Shown: one piece after another, positions 1-7,724 of the stretch | Layout of the letters: the number at the start of each line of letters is the position of its first letter | Position numbering within the stretch: the first letter of the stretch is position 1 | NCBI GenBank assembly: GCA_036397475.1 | Contig: DASWIV010000129.1 | Location: 1 to 12,540, forward strand | Direction of reading: 5' to 3' | From: DASWIV01 sp036397475 | GTDB taxonomy: Bacteria > JAJVIF01 > JAPKYR01 | DNA: 12,540 nucleotides | Made by a program: the position numbers and the translations under genes | The notes under the pieces: generated by a model | Told to the model about the DNA's origin: nothing | The model's database searches: none | What the model saw: the letters and a program-made list of their open reading frames with translations, nothing else

Positions 1-33
1 CCGCCGCGGCGTACCGGGATTTTGTCTTCATAT

Positions 34-61
34 TCGCTTAAGCGCATAAATAATCGCTTAA
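34..61. repeat. CGCTTAA palindrome and direct repeat in leader
   Basis: A perfect 10-base palindrome, CGCTTAAGCG, lies at 35-44. The 8-mer TCGCTTAA occurs at 34-41 and again at 54-61, so the copies are 20 bases apart, about two helical turns. The pair sits some 50 bases upstream of the putative -35 box of the large lipoprotein gene, a position that would suit an activator or repressor. The role is inferred only; no known regulator is recognised from this motif. Confidence 0.35.
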
Positions 62-110
62 TATAACTTTAACCCCAGGAAAAAGATTTTCCATATCTCT
101 TAATATTATA

Positions 111-139
111 TTGACATCCGTCGTAAGAGGTTATAGATT
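111..139 (+). promoter_or_regulatory. Putative sigma70-type promoter of the large lipoprotein gene
   Basis: A perfect -35 hexamer TTGACA is at 111-116. Downstream is TATAGA at 132-137 (15-base spacer) or the weaker TAGATT at 134-139 (17-base spacer). This would leave a leader of about 150 bases before the ATG at 295, and nothing recognisable as a riboswitch is seen in it. The call rests on consensus matching alone, and the -10 choice is ambiguous. The rest of 1-294 holds only the CGCTTAA repeat and the ribosome binding site. Confidence 0.45.
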
Positions 140-294
140 AATAGAGGTTCTCGTCTGATGATTCGCGGCGAGCATCGACCTTACCTCCACAAACTACGTA
201 TCCCACTCAACGATGAGTGTCGCAATTTGTTGTATCTTTGAACATTTAAGAGAACCGAATCCAGACCGGATAGTGAATTTTCCCGGAGGGACCC

Positions 295-3200
295 ATGCCA
301 GCTAACAAATCTGCCAATCCTAATGCTTTCAGCGTATGGACATCGACCATATCTTTCATTGCAGTCTTAGCCCTGCTTCTGCCCGGATGCAGCGGCGGTG
401 GAGGCGATCCGGCGTCGCCGGATATCACAGGCGAGGATACGCCTGGAATCGAGGATTCCCAGCTTACCGGAGCATCGGAACCATCCGAGATCCAGGGAAA
501 CAAGGCAGTATGGGGTATGTGGGATGTAATCATCACTGAGGAAGCCGGGCTGGAAATAATTCCAGTGCGTGGTGTGCAGTATGCTCTGGACGTTAACATG
601 TTTCTCCAGCCACCAGCGGGGTCGCTCGACAACATCGGAATAAATATCGTCAATATGGAAAAATTATGGAACGCCGGAGATGTTATCGTCGATGTTTCTC
701 TGTCGCATCCATTCGACGGCCTCACACAGTTTACTGGCTTCGACGTCCTGGGAGTGTTCATTGGAACCGGGTCGCTTGTGGCAAATTCCGACACGGGCCT
801 CCATTACTCGGCTCCAAGAATTAATCCGATCCTGAAAAATGCCGACGGGTACACGCGCTGGATGAATCCTCTTGAATTCACGACACCTGGCCTTCTTGGT
901 TTCACAGAAGGCGCTCTCGGAAATAAAAATGTGTTCTGGAATTCTTCGCTGAATCCTTACAAGTATTTCGCGAACGGCCTTGGCACGACAGAATCGATAT
1001 ACAATCACTTCCAGTCCGGAGTATCTATAAGCAACCGTGGCTCATTTATTACGGGAACAACAAACACGCGCCGCTACGATCTCGATTTTCCAATGGTCGG
1101 CGGATTCCCCGATGTGAGATTCCAGTACGTGGTTGTCGCGAGCTGGGCTGAACCGACAATTATCCCGCCAGGTTCCATTCCGGGAGATTTTCCCAATAAG
1201 GCCAATATGCAGGAAGCTTTCCACGTGGATGTTTCCACCGTCGGAAGCACTCTTTACTGGAACAACATGGACGATAACGGAGGAAATCTCTACCTGACCC
1301 TGGAAGTCTACGACTGGCAGGGAATGGGCAACACCAGCGGTGTCGCGGGAGAGATCTCCCAGATCGTAGTTGAAAGTCCCAACGAATTTATCAACCAGTC
1401 GAACAAGCTGGTATTCTATCCCGGCGACTGGATCGAGCAGCCGAAAGCTGCCGCCAACTCCGCCAACTTATTCCTGGATCTTGGCCAGGTTAATCCGCAG
1501 GGACCTTGTCCGTACGATAACGACATCCTGATCACCATCGTGACCAGGGAACAGGCAGATTACAATAACGGTCTTGGTGGAGCTTATCCCACACAGGCGG
1601 TTCTCTCGGGATATACCCGGTTCTTCTATGATTTCGGAAATGTATGTAACGATCCTCCGGTTGTTTATTTCGACAACTGTCCTGAAAATAATCTCAAGGT
1701 AGCGAATAAAACATTCAAATGGATAGGGGAGGACGATGTCACTCCCAATGAAGACCTGGATTTCCGTTATAAACTCGATGACGGCCCCTGGTCCGCATGG
1801 GAAGTCGACCTGACCCAGGGTTATTTCGAAAATATCCCTGAAGGAACGCACACGGTCTATGTCGAATGCCGCGACTCGGACGGGCAGGTCGGTATGGACT
1901 ACTGCGATTTTACGGTCCAGCTTCCTCCGGAACCGCAGCCGCCTACTGTCGAATTTATCAATTGCGTTAACTACGTCAGGACGGCAGTATTTACTTTCAA
2001 TCTTGATATATCCGACGATTTCACACAGATATCCTTTATCAAGGTGCGATATTCGCTCAACGGGGGCGCGTGGGTGAATATGCCCGACGGCAGCACGTCC
2101 ATTACATTGAATGGATTGACCTCTGGCGGACCGAACCAGTTGATTGTTGAAGTGGAAGACCTCGACACAATGGTCGATCAGGCACAGTGCGATTTCAACG
2201 TTAACTTCAAGCCAAACGTTTTGATCGACAACTGTCCTGTTCTGGATCTGAATGTAGATAATTACACCTTCTCGTGGACCGGCACCGATCCGGAACTCGA
2301 TCCGCTCGAATATTCATACAAACTCGATACTAACCCATGGTCTGCATGGAATGCCGCCAATTCCACAAATCTGACCGGACTCGGTTCCGGAGCGCATACC
2401 TTCTATGTTCGCGTCCGCGATATCACGGGCGGAACGGACCAGACAACATGCGGCTTCGATGTTAACTTCGCTCCGACTATCAGTATTAACAATCCTCCGG
2501 TACAGGACGTTAACACGACAAGTTACCTGTTCACATGGACTGCATCGGATGATCTCGACAGTCCTCTCACAATGTCCTACAACGTCGAACTTGACGGTGT
2601 CTGGCAGGGATGGCAGAACGGAATCACCCAGTACAACTGGACAGTTCTGCCGTCAGGTACAAGGTCATTCAAGGTCCGTGTTCGTGACAATGGAAATCCA
2701 CAGCTGTGGGCGGAAGATTCTTTGAGTTTCCTTGTGAATTACAAGCCGTCCGTTTCCGTGACAAACTGTCCAGGCGGAGTATGGCCATCGTCCGATATCA
2801 CAATGACGTGGCTCGGGTCTGACGACAATACTCCTCCGGCAGGGTTGTCATACAGGTGGAGACTTGATGCCGGAGCATGGTCGTCATGGCAGCTCGGGAC
2901 CATGTCATTCCCATACACCGGACTTGCCGACGGCTCTCATACATTTGAGGTCCAGGCCAGGGATACGGGTAATCCCCAGCTGGTATGCTCGACGATTCCG
3001 GCGACCTGTGGCTCCTGTACCTTTACTATTGACAGCTCCTGCGCCAATCCTCCTCCTGATGTGACCGGATTCGTGGCAACCGACGCTGGCTTTGGTTTGA
3101 ACAACAGGGAAGTCCAGCTTAACTGGGACGCGATCCCGGGATGTGTCGACTGGTTCGACATAGAATGGCGTGAATTCAGTCTCACCACATTCACTTACAG

Positions 3201-4077
3201 CTGGGCACCGGTTCAATCTGTCGATGGCCTGCAGACAGGTTATCTTCATACCAGTGCCCGTTACGGCGGCACATCAAATCCGATCGAATACAGGATCCGG
3301 GCAAGAAATGTAACCGGAACTTCACCATCTTGGACATACGTTACCGGGTATCCACCGCTCAGGAACATTTATCTCGCTCAATGGTGCTGGGCTGAGGATT
3401 CATCCGGAACCAACGCGGCAACGACATGGGCGCGGGCGGCATTTGATTTCGCGGCAGCTAATGAGTTCTGGAACAAGTACGGAATTAACTTTGTAAGTAA
3501 AAACCCCGGAAATTTCTTCTGGATTACAGATCCAGAGTACCAGGATCTTACCGGCGGCGAAGCCAGCACGATGCATCAGACTTACGGTCGCGTCCAGCAG
3601 CCTGATGCCATTAACATGTATTACGTCCGCTACGCAAACGGCAGTCTTGGTACCGGATACTGCGTGTCATGGTGTCCGGGATTCAATTCGACAACACAGA
3701 ACATTTACATAGTTCTCGCGCAGAATTCATCCGGGTCCGGAAACCCGATCGTTTCATCTCATGAGCTCGGACATGGAATGGCTCGTCAATGGGATATTTA
3801 CCAGCTTGACGGTAACAGGAACCTGATTGAAGACGATCCCCAGACTTGTCTTGCCGACGATACCTGGTGTACATCGCCTCCTGCCACTCCATGGATGTTC
3901 TGCGACGATCTCGCGGATTATCCCTACAATCCCGGCGCTTCAGGTAAAACTCCGAAACAGCTGATGTGGTATAGTTTTTCCGGAAGGCCCGTTGCGGACT
4001 ACGATATAATCGCGTCGCAATGGACTTATCATGGTTGGTGGATCAGCAATTACGAGAGCAATTATCCGTATCCATAG
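295..4077 (+). CDS. Large surface lipoprotein with Ig-like modules and C-terminal HELGH zincin-like domain
   Basis: The product is a 1260-residue exported lipoprotein. A hydrophobic segment ends in a lipobox-like LLPGC, with the lipidated Cys at residue 32, followed by a Gly-rich linker. Residues about 65-450 form a beta-rich domain whose start (VWGxWDV...IPVRGVQY) recurs in the interrupted lipoprotein at 7725. Five related Ig-like modules follow (about 453-547, 550-640, 641-726, 727-817, 818-916). They share an NCP opening, an aromatic F-x-W strand, a YxLD...WSAW core and a HTFxVxxRD strand. An FN3-like module spans about 917-1022. The C-terminal region carries SSHELGHG with HELGH at 1156-1160 and an LMWYSF segment (Met 1224) that could be a metzincin-type Met-turn. 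The usual third zinc ligand is not in its normal place: Asp1167 is one residue late. GGAGGG at 285-290 sets the start. The likely role is an outer-surface adhesin or peptidase; the substrate is unknown. The HEAT protein follows after 67 bases. Confidence 0.93.
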   Translation: MPANKSANPNAFSVWTSTISFIAVLALLLPGCSGGGGDPASPDITGEDTPGIEDSQLTGASEPSEIQGNKAVWGMWDVIITEEAGLEIIPVRGVQYALDVNMFLQPPAGSLDNIGINIVNMEKLWNAGDVIVDVSLSHPFDGLTQFTGFDVLGVFIGTGSLVANSDTGLHYSAPRINPILKNADGYTRWMNPLEFTTPGLLGFTEGALGNKNVFWNSSLNPYKYFANGLGTTESIYNHFQSGVSISNRGSFITGTTNTRRYDLDFPMVGGFPDVRFQYVVVASWAEPTIIPPGSIPGDFPNKANMQEAFHVDVSTVGSTLYWNNMDDNGGNLYLTLEVYDWQGMGNTSGVAGEISQIVVESPNEFINQSNKLVFYPGDWIEQPKAAANSANLFLDLGQVNPQGPCPYDNDILITIVTREQADYNNGLGGAYPTQAVLSGYTRFFYDFGNVCNDPPVVYFDNCPENNLKVANKTFKWIGEDDVTPNEDLDFRYKLDDGPWSAWEVDLTQGYFENIPEGTHTVYVECRDSDGQVGMDYCDFTVQLPPEPQPPTVEFINCVNYVRTAVFTFNLDISDDFTQISFIKVRYSLNGGAWVNMPDGSTSITLNGLTSGGPNQLIVEVEDLDTMVDQAQCDFNVNFKPNVLIDNCPVLDLNVDNYTFSWTGTDPELDPLEYSYKLDTNPWSAWNAANSTNLTGLGSGAHTFYVRVRDITGGTDQTTCGFDVNFAPTISINNPPVQDVNTTSYLFTWTASDDLDSPLTMSYNVELDGVWQGWQNGITQYNWTVLPSGTRSFKVRVRDNGNPQLWAEDSLSFLVNYKPSVSVTNCPGGVWPSSDITMTWLGSDDNTPPAGLSYRWRLDAGAWSSWQLGTMSFPYTGLADGSHTFEVQARDTGNPQLVCSTIPATCGSCTFTIDSSCANPPPDVTGFVATDAGFGLNNREVQLNWDAIPGCVDWFDIEWREFSLTTFTYSWAPVQSVDGLQTGYLHTSARYGGTSNPIEYRIRARNVTGTSPSWTYVTGYPPLRNIYLAQWCWAEDSSGTNAATTWARAAFDFAAANEFWNKYGINFVSKNPGNFFWITDPEYQDLTGGEASTMHQTYGRVQQPDAINMYYVRYANGSLGTGYCVSWCPGFNSTTQNIYIVLAQNSSGSGNPIVSSHELGHGMARQWDIYQLDGNRNLIEDDPQTCLADDTWCTSPPATPWMFCDDLADYPYNPGASGKTPKQLMWYSFSGRPVADYDIIASQWTYHGWWISNYESNYPYP

Positions 4078-4144
4078 GCTGCGGATTTGATACAATATTC
4101 GAGGAAAGAGCCGACTAAAATTCAGATCTTAGAAGGGTGACGAA

Positions 4145-4747
4145 ATGAGAGTACATATTATCCTTGCAATTCTGGCAGCTATGCTGATTTTTCCCGCGAC
4201 GGCGAACGCGATCGATCAGCAGACTATTGATAACCTGAAATTCCTGCTATCCCAGCCTGAAGATATGGGTTGGGGCGATGGAAAATTCGACGATCAGACC
4301 TTGTATGACGGCCTGCTGACCATTTATCAGCAAGAGTCGAATGGCGGTGATATCAACCTCGCTCGACAGGCTATGTGGGCCATGGGTGAAACCGGTATTG
4401 TCGGATTTGCACCGACGTTGATCGGAGCAATGGATTCCGAACCCCTGACCGTATGCTACGCGCTCGGGAAGATATCATCGAATGACGGGGTCTACGCCCT
4501 GATAGAAATGCTGGGCGATGAAGATATGTTCATTCGCGACGCGGCGGTTACAAGCCTCGGCACAATCGAATATATAGACGGCATGGATGAATCCCGCCAG
4601 GCAGCCCTCGATTCATTGACAGTATCCATGCAATCGGAAACTGAGTTGTGGATCAGGGATAATATTAATGGCGCGATCACAATGATCGAAACGGGTGTCG
4701 CGATAGAACCTGAATTTGTAGAGCCCCTTGAAGCCGAAGGCCACTGA
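4145..4747 (+). CDS. Secreted HEAT-repeat protein
   Basis: This 200-residue protein begins with a typical signal peptide: short basic start, hydrophobic core, and ATANA cleavage motif ending at residue 22. It is therefore probably periplasmic or secreted. The mature part contains HEAT/PBS-lyase-like helical repeats, visible as the recurring pattern ARQAMWAMGETG, VCYALGKISS and IRDAAVTSLGTI. These pack into an alpha-solenoid and generally mediate protein-protein contacts rather than catalysis. AAGGGTG at 4133-4139 is a plausible ribosome binding site for the ATG at 4145. It lies 67 bases after the large lipoprotein and just before a terminator, so the two genes probably share a transcript, and it may bind the lipoprotein or another envelope partner. 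That partnership is inferred from position only. Confidence 0.88.
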   Translation: MRVHIILAILAAMLIFPATANAIDQQTIDNLKFLLSQPEDMGWGDGKFDDQTLYDGLLTIYQQESNGGDINLARQAMWAMGETGIVGFAPTLIGAMDSEPLTVCYALGKISSNDGVYALIEMLGDEDMFIRDAAVTSLGTIEYIDGMDESRQAALDSLTVSMQSETELWIRDNINGAITMIETGVAIEPEFVEPLEAEGH

Positions 4748-4774
4748 GCAAGGACTAAATAAATTGAATTTTGC

Positions 4775-4801
4775 AATCCGCCGCGAGGCGGATTTATTTT
4801 T
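4775..4801 (+). terminator. Intrinsic terminator after the lipoprotein/HEAT unit
   Basis: A perfect 8-base stem (AATCCGCC 4775-4782, GGCGGATT 4787-4794) closes a GCGA loop of the stable GNRA class and is followed directly by a T-rich tail (TATTTTT, 4795-4801). It lies 28 bases after the HEAT gene stop. Read on the minus strand the tail is only moderately U-rich, so it may also weakly stop transcription arriving from birA, whose end faces it. Confidence 0.88.
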
Positions 4802-4845
4802 CAAATCAGCAAACCTGTTAATAAATGGAGAGTGTCTGGAAAAAA

Positions 4846-5664
4846 TTACTCAATCGGAACAATGACATCGTCGATCTCTACCCTGTACATCCGGCCGCTT
4901 TCCTTCACAAGCAATGCCCCGGACTCATCTATGCTGTCCGCCACACCTATTACATCGGGCTGTCCCTTGATCCTCTCACGCTCTTCTCCTGCTCCCGAGT
5001 AAACCTCGACCGAAATGCCGTTGTAATAATTGAATTTATCGAATTCGGATCTCAGTTCCCCGGGCTTTTCTTTCACTCCAAGCGCCCAGCTTTTTTCATA
5101 CTCGATTAACCATTTCCCGTACAGTCTTTCACGCTCTATCTCCCGTCCGAGGATGGCTTTGATTGTCGTGTAACTGCGGCCTTCTCCGAAATCGTAAATC
5201 CCTGGTTCGGAATTTACATTAATCCCTGTGCCGCATATAACAGCATCCGGTTTACCCAGGTACGCGCACAGGATTCCCGCCACCTTGGTGTCATTGACCA
5301 TCACATCGTTCGGCCATCGTACCCTCGCATTGATTCCATACGAGCCCTTTAAAATCCGGCAAAGGCTTATTCCTGCCAGGATAGACAGTTTCGGCGTTTC
5401 GGGAACTTTCACAGGGGAGGGGAAACAGATCGATGACGATATATCCTTGCCCTTCTCGCTGACCCAGGTCCGGTTCAACCGCCCACGTCCATCAGTCTGC
5501 TCTTCCGCCCATAAAATTATGTGCGGGGTTGATACCACGTTTGAAAATCTCCGGGACAATTCCTGGTTGGTTGAGCTGATTGTCTCGACAACCTCAATTT
5601 CCCAGTCGTTCTCAGCCTCATCGACAGCCAGCGCCAGCAGTTCAGGACTCGCCATTGCAGTCAT
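4846..5664 (-). CDS. birA: Biotin--[acetyl-CoA-carboxylase] ligase (class I, no DNA-binding domain)
   Basis: This cytoplasmic enzyme activates biotin with ATP to biotinyl-5'-AMP and transfers it to the lysine of the biotin carboxyl carrier domain. The hallmark motifs appear in order: SSTN at 30-33; EEQTDGRGR at 54-62, which contains the biotinyl-AMP-binding GRGR loop, followed by Trp67; WPND at 117-120; the biotin-contacting lysine in KVAGIL at 127-132; and GTGINVN at 145-151. A C-terminal SH3-like cap follows (about 215-272). At 272 residues it lacks the N-terminal winged helix of bifunctional BirA, so it should not itself repress biotin genes. The start overlaps the stop of the upstream gene as ATGA (5661-5664), implying translational coupling. 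A second in-frame ATG lies three codons downstream (5655). No carboxylase or biotin-synthesis gene is in the window. Confidence 0.95.
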   Translation of the reverse strand: MTAMASPELLALAVDEAENDWEIEVVETISSTNQELSRRFSNVVSTPHIILWAEEQTDGRGRLNRTWVSEKGKDISSSICFPSPVKVPETPKLSILAGISLCRILKGSYGINARVRWPNDVMVNDTKVAGILCAYLGKPDAVICGTGINVNSEPGIYDFGEGRSYTTIKAILGREIERERLYGKWLIEYEKSWALGVKEKPGELRSEFDKFNYYNGISVEVYSGAGEERERIKGQPDVIGVADSIDESGALLVKESGRMYRVEIDDVIVPIE

Positions 5665-6299
5665 TCTCCGTCGACAGTGACCCAGGCTTTTAACTCGACG
5701 ACATACTCGCCGGATATCGGGTCGCGGCGCTCATCTGTGATTTCATGCCATGCGATTCGCCCATCGACAATTCCGGGGATCGTTTCGTTATTTTCCGTGT
5801 AATGGCTGTAAAGGAATGAATTAACGGCTTCTGACAACGCGTCGTTGATAGCGTACGCCCTTGCCAGTGCCAGGCTGTCATCGCCATCGGATCCTTTAAC
5901 CTCATACGATTCGCCGCCGGTGACCTGGTTTTTGATTTCTGACGGCATGGTGAATTGAAAATTGAACTGCAGGCTTCCCTGTACACGTTCGTAGCCCTCG
6001 TACGACAGATCGTCCGGGACTTCCTCTATCTGCCACGTGATAATGCATTTTTCGCGGCTGCGTTCATAATGGAACGGTATCCCGGCAAGATATCCCGACG
6101 CGACCTTGTACGCGTTGAGCAGGACATTGTCGGGTGGATCAGTCTGGGAATACGTCTCGAATGCGACCGCACTTTGCTCCATTATGATCGGAAACGAGAT
6201 CACATCGGCAAGTGACCGTCCGGTATCCTGCGACAACGCCTGCCCGCCGGACATCAGCAGTATCGCCGGAAAAATTGCAGATATCAGTATCATTCTCAT
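5661..6299 (-). CDS. Secreted protein of unknown function, weak FlgT/LPP20-like C-terminus
   Basis: This 212-residue protein has a signal peptide (hydrophobic core about residues 4-17, likely cleavage near ALSQ at 22-25). It is probably periplasmic. No family is recognised with certainty. The C-terminal third has the pattern LARAYAINDALSEAVNSFL, then GRIAWHEITDE, then GEYVVELKAWV. That order (alternating Ala-rich helix, a strand with Gly-x-Ile, a final amphipathic strand) resembles the FlgT N-terminal/LPP20-type fold, but no neighbour is flagellar. It overlaps birA by four bases, so the two are co-translated, although no functional link to biotin metabolism is apparent. It has no strong ribosome binding site; GGATGG about 13-18 bases upstream of the ATG is the best candidate. 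The family call is an inference. Confidence 0.8.
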   Translation of the reverse strand: MRMILISAIFPAILLMSGGQALSQDTGRSLADVISFPIIMEQSAVAFETYSQTDPPDNVLLNAYKVASGYLAGIPFHYERSREKCIITWQIEEVPDDLSYEGYERVQGSLQFNFQFTMPSEIKNQVTGGESYEVKGSDGDDSLALARAYAINDALSEAVNSFLYSHYTENNETIPGIVDGRIAWHEITDERRDPISGEYVVELKAWVTVDGE

Positions 6300-6335
6300 A
6301 ATTAATTTACACCATCCATCTGGCGCTCAGGTATA

Positions 6336-6363
6336 AGTATACACCACGGAAACTTTTCGTCCA
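6336..6363 (-). promoter_or_regulatory. Possible minus-strand promoter for the secreted protein/birA pair
   Basis: Read on the minus strand, TATACT (6341-6336) is a 5/6 match to the -10 consensus. TGGACG (6363-6358) stands 16 bases upstream as a 4/6 match to -35. Transcription would begin about 30 bases before the ATG at 6299. No hairpin terminator is seen in the 82-base gap after the gene at 6382-7605, so read-through from that gene is equally possible. Confidence 0.33.
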
Positions 6364-6381
6364 GAGACCTTTGATAAGATT

Positions 6382-7605
6382 CTACGTTCGGGAAAATTGT
6401 TCGAGGATCGAGGTGCGAAGATGAAATATCTCAGATAGCCGCCCGTGGACAGTCTCACCCCACCGGGGCTCTGTGATCGAATTTATCGCCCTGACATTCG
6501 CGGGCAATACGATTTTTTCTGCAGCATGGGAGGGACCGAGATCCAGCGCTCCATCGAATTCCAGTCCCGCCTTTGCCAGGTTCTCCCTGATCTTTCCCGG
6601 TATGTATGCCTGTCGTTCGCCTGTCCTGTTTTCGATGTAGCGATTTTCCACGGGTACTGAAATTCTAATGGGCGTATCTCCGTTCATTCCGGCGACTATA
6701 AAATTATCGTTCATGTATGGCCGGGAATCATGGGAGACGATAATTTTTGCGGAAGTCTCCTCCCCGTGTACGTCGACTGACTGCCAGACTTTCCAGTACA
6801 GGCTTCCGGAGCGCGCTTTTTCAGCGGGAATCACAAACCGTCCATTTTCAGGAATCACAACTGTCTCGGAGTTAACGACTTTTCCGTCCTCAAGCCTGCA
6901 CGTGCAGATACTTTTTTCGCCGGATACCTGATTTACTGGCGAGCCTTCGATCCACCTGACACCGTCTCCGGTAAGCCTGGACTTCAGTTCGTCCTCGATT
7001 TCGCCCGCATTTGAAAGCAAATTCCAGCCCTTGACTAATCCGGCAATAATGTGGTGGAAATTCTCAGCTCCTGTCTGCGAAGCGCTACATCCTGACGTCA
7101 ATACGGATATCACATCCAGAATTTTCCCGAGCGTAGAATTATCTCCCATAGACCTTAGATTAGACAAAACTGACTCTTCAATCGCCACCGTACTTGGTAA
7201 TGCGTTTCCCAATTCATCCTGATTGGTATCCCTCGACTTCGCCAACAACTCATTTATCCATTCGCGAACGGCCGAGTTTCCGGTCAAGCCCAAAAGCTTG
7301 AGTTTCAGGCCGCCGGGACCATCCGACGTTGAAAATGCGTGCCATGCCGACTTAGTGAAGATTTCGACTTCCGACATTCGCCTCCAGCTGACGCTTCCGA
7401 TATCAGCCAGCTCGAATAATCCGTCGGTATACTCAGGAAAGTACGTGCCTCCATAGGGAAATTCCGCCCTGAAATTTGCCGCATCCGAATTTTCATAAAT
7501 GATATTTACTTCCGCTCCGTCGCTTGTCAACATGGACGCGCAGATCAGCCCGTAGAGATCGGGATCGATAAAAGTGATCCTGAAACCGGAATTGTAGGCC
7601 GTCAC
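6382..7605 (-). CDS. Degenerate FAD-dependent amine-oxidase/phytoene-desaturase-like protein
   Basis: I place the start at GTG 7605 (407 residues) because GGAGG lies six bases upstream (7616-7612); the ATG at 7629 has no ribosome binding site. The N-terminus reads ITFIDPDLYGLICASML, then GAEVNIIYE. It lines up with the beta-alpha-beta FAD-binding unit of flavin amine oxidases and carotenoid desaturases, including the acidic residue ending strand 2. However, the GxGxxG glycines are replaced (D-P-D-L-Y-G, only the third kept). A GGTYFPEYTDGLFELADIG segment follows. The middle part, GLVKGWNLLS then LTGDGVRWIEGSPVNQV then LEDGKVV then VVIP, matches the order of the family's second FAD/substrate region. 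The usual C-terminal flavin-contacting GD...GG motif is not found. It may be a non-catalytic relative or a divergent enzyme. The family assignment is by eye and uncertain; the reading frame is secure. Confidence 0.82.
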   Translation of the reverse strand: MTAYNSGFRITFIDPDLYGLICASMLTSDGAEVNIIYENSDAANFRAEFPYGGTYFPEYTDGLFELADIGSVSWRRMSEVEIFTKSAWHAFSTSDGPGGLKLKLLGLTGNSAVREWINELLAKSRDTNQDELGNALPSTVAIEESVLSNLRSMGDNSTLGKILDVISVLTSGCSASQTGAENFHHIIAGLVKGWNLLSNAGEIEDELKSRLTGDGVRWIEGSPVNQVSGEKSICTCRLEDGKVVNSETVVIPENGRFVIPAEKARSGSLYWKVWQSVDVHGEETSAKIIVSHDSRPYMNDNFIVAGMNGDTPIRISVPVENRYIENRTGERQAYIPGKIRENLAKAGLEFDGALDLGPSHAAEKIVLPANVRAINSITEPRWGETVHGRLSEIFHLRTSILEQFSRT

Positions 7606-7611
7606 GTCTCG

Positions 7612-7616
7612 CCTCC
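7612..7616 (-). promoter_or_regulatory. Ribosome binding site that selects the GTG start at 7605
   Basis: The minus strand reads GGAGG six bases before GTG (7605-7603). The in-frame ATG eight codons upstream (7629) has no Shine-Dalgarno sequence and lies at or before the start point predicted from the promoter at 7630-7658, so the GTG is preferred. Confidence 0.65.
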
Positions 7617-7629
7617 GTTGATAACGCAT

Positions 7630-7658
7630 AAAATACCGTATGAAGAGGATTTACGCAA
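7630..7658 (-). promoter_or_regulatory. Possible minus-strand promoter for the oxidoreductase-like gene
   Basis: On the minus strand TTGCGT (7658-7653), a 17-base spacer and TATTTT (7635-7630) form a weak sigma70-like pair. Initiation near 7623 would give a short leader of about 18 bases that contains the GGAGG site and the GTG start but excludes the upstream ATG. Matches are 3/6 and 4/6, so this is a tentative call. Confidence 0.33.
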
Positions 7659-7665
7659 CGGAACA

Positions 7666-7694
7666 TTGTATCGTCAGTTATATTAAATTATAAT
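7666..7694 (+). promoter_or_regulatory. Promoter of the interrupted lipoprotein gene
   Basis: TTGTAT (7666-7671), a 17-base spacer and a perfect TATAAT (7689-7694) form a good sigma70-like promoter in the A/T-rich divergent intergenic region. The start point would fall near 7701, followed by GGAGG at 7714-7718 and the ATG at 7725. If still active, this promoter would also read into the downstream nuclease cassette. Confidence 0.6.
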
Positions 7695-7724
7695 AATTTT
7701 CTCAATCCCCCCTGGAGGTCTTCC

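Noticed and set aside
246..794. Minus-strand open frame of 182 codons
   Set aside because: It is antisense to the well-supported lipoprotein gene, is rich in Ser/Pro/Thr as expected from a shadow frame, and shows no motif.
2905..3249. Minus-strand frames inside the Ig/FN3 region of the large lipoprotein
   Set aside because: They are overlapping shadow frames; the plus-strand frame is continuous with conserved module patterns.
4825..5109. Plus-strand open frame antisense to the 3' end of birA
   Set aside because: It lies within the clear birA coding region, lacks a ribosome binding site, and has no recognisable domain.
5228..5680. Plus-strand 150-codon frame across birA
   Set aside because: It is a shadow of birA, whose motifs (GRGR, WPND, KVAGIL) establish the minus-strand frame.
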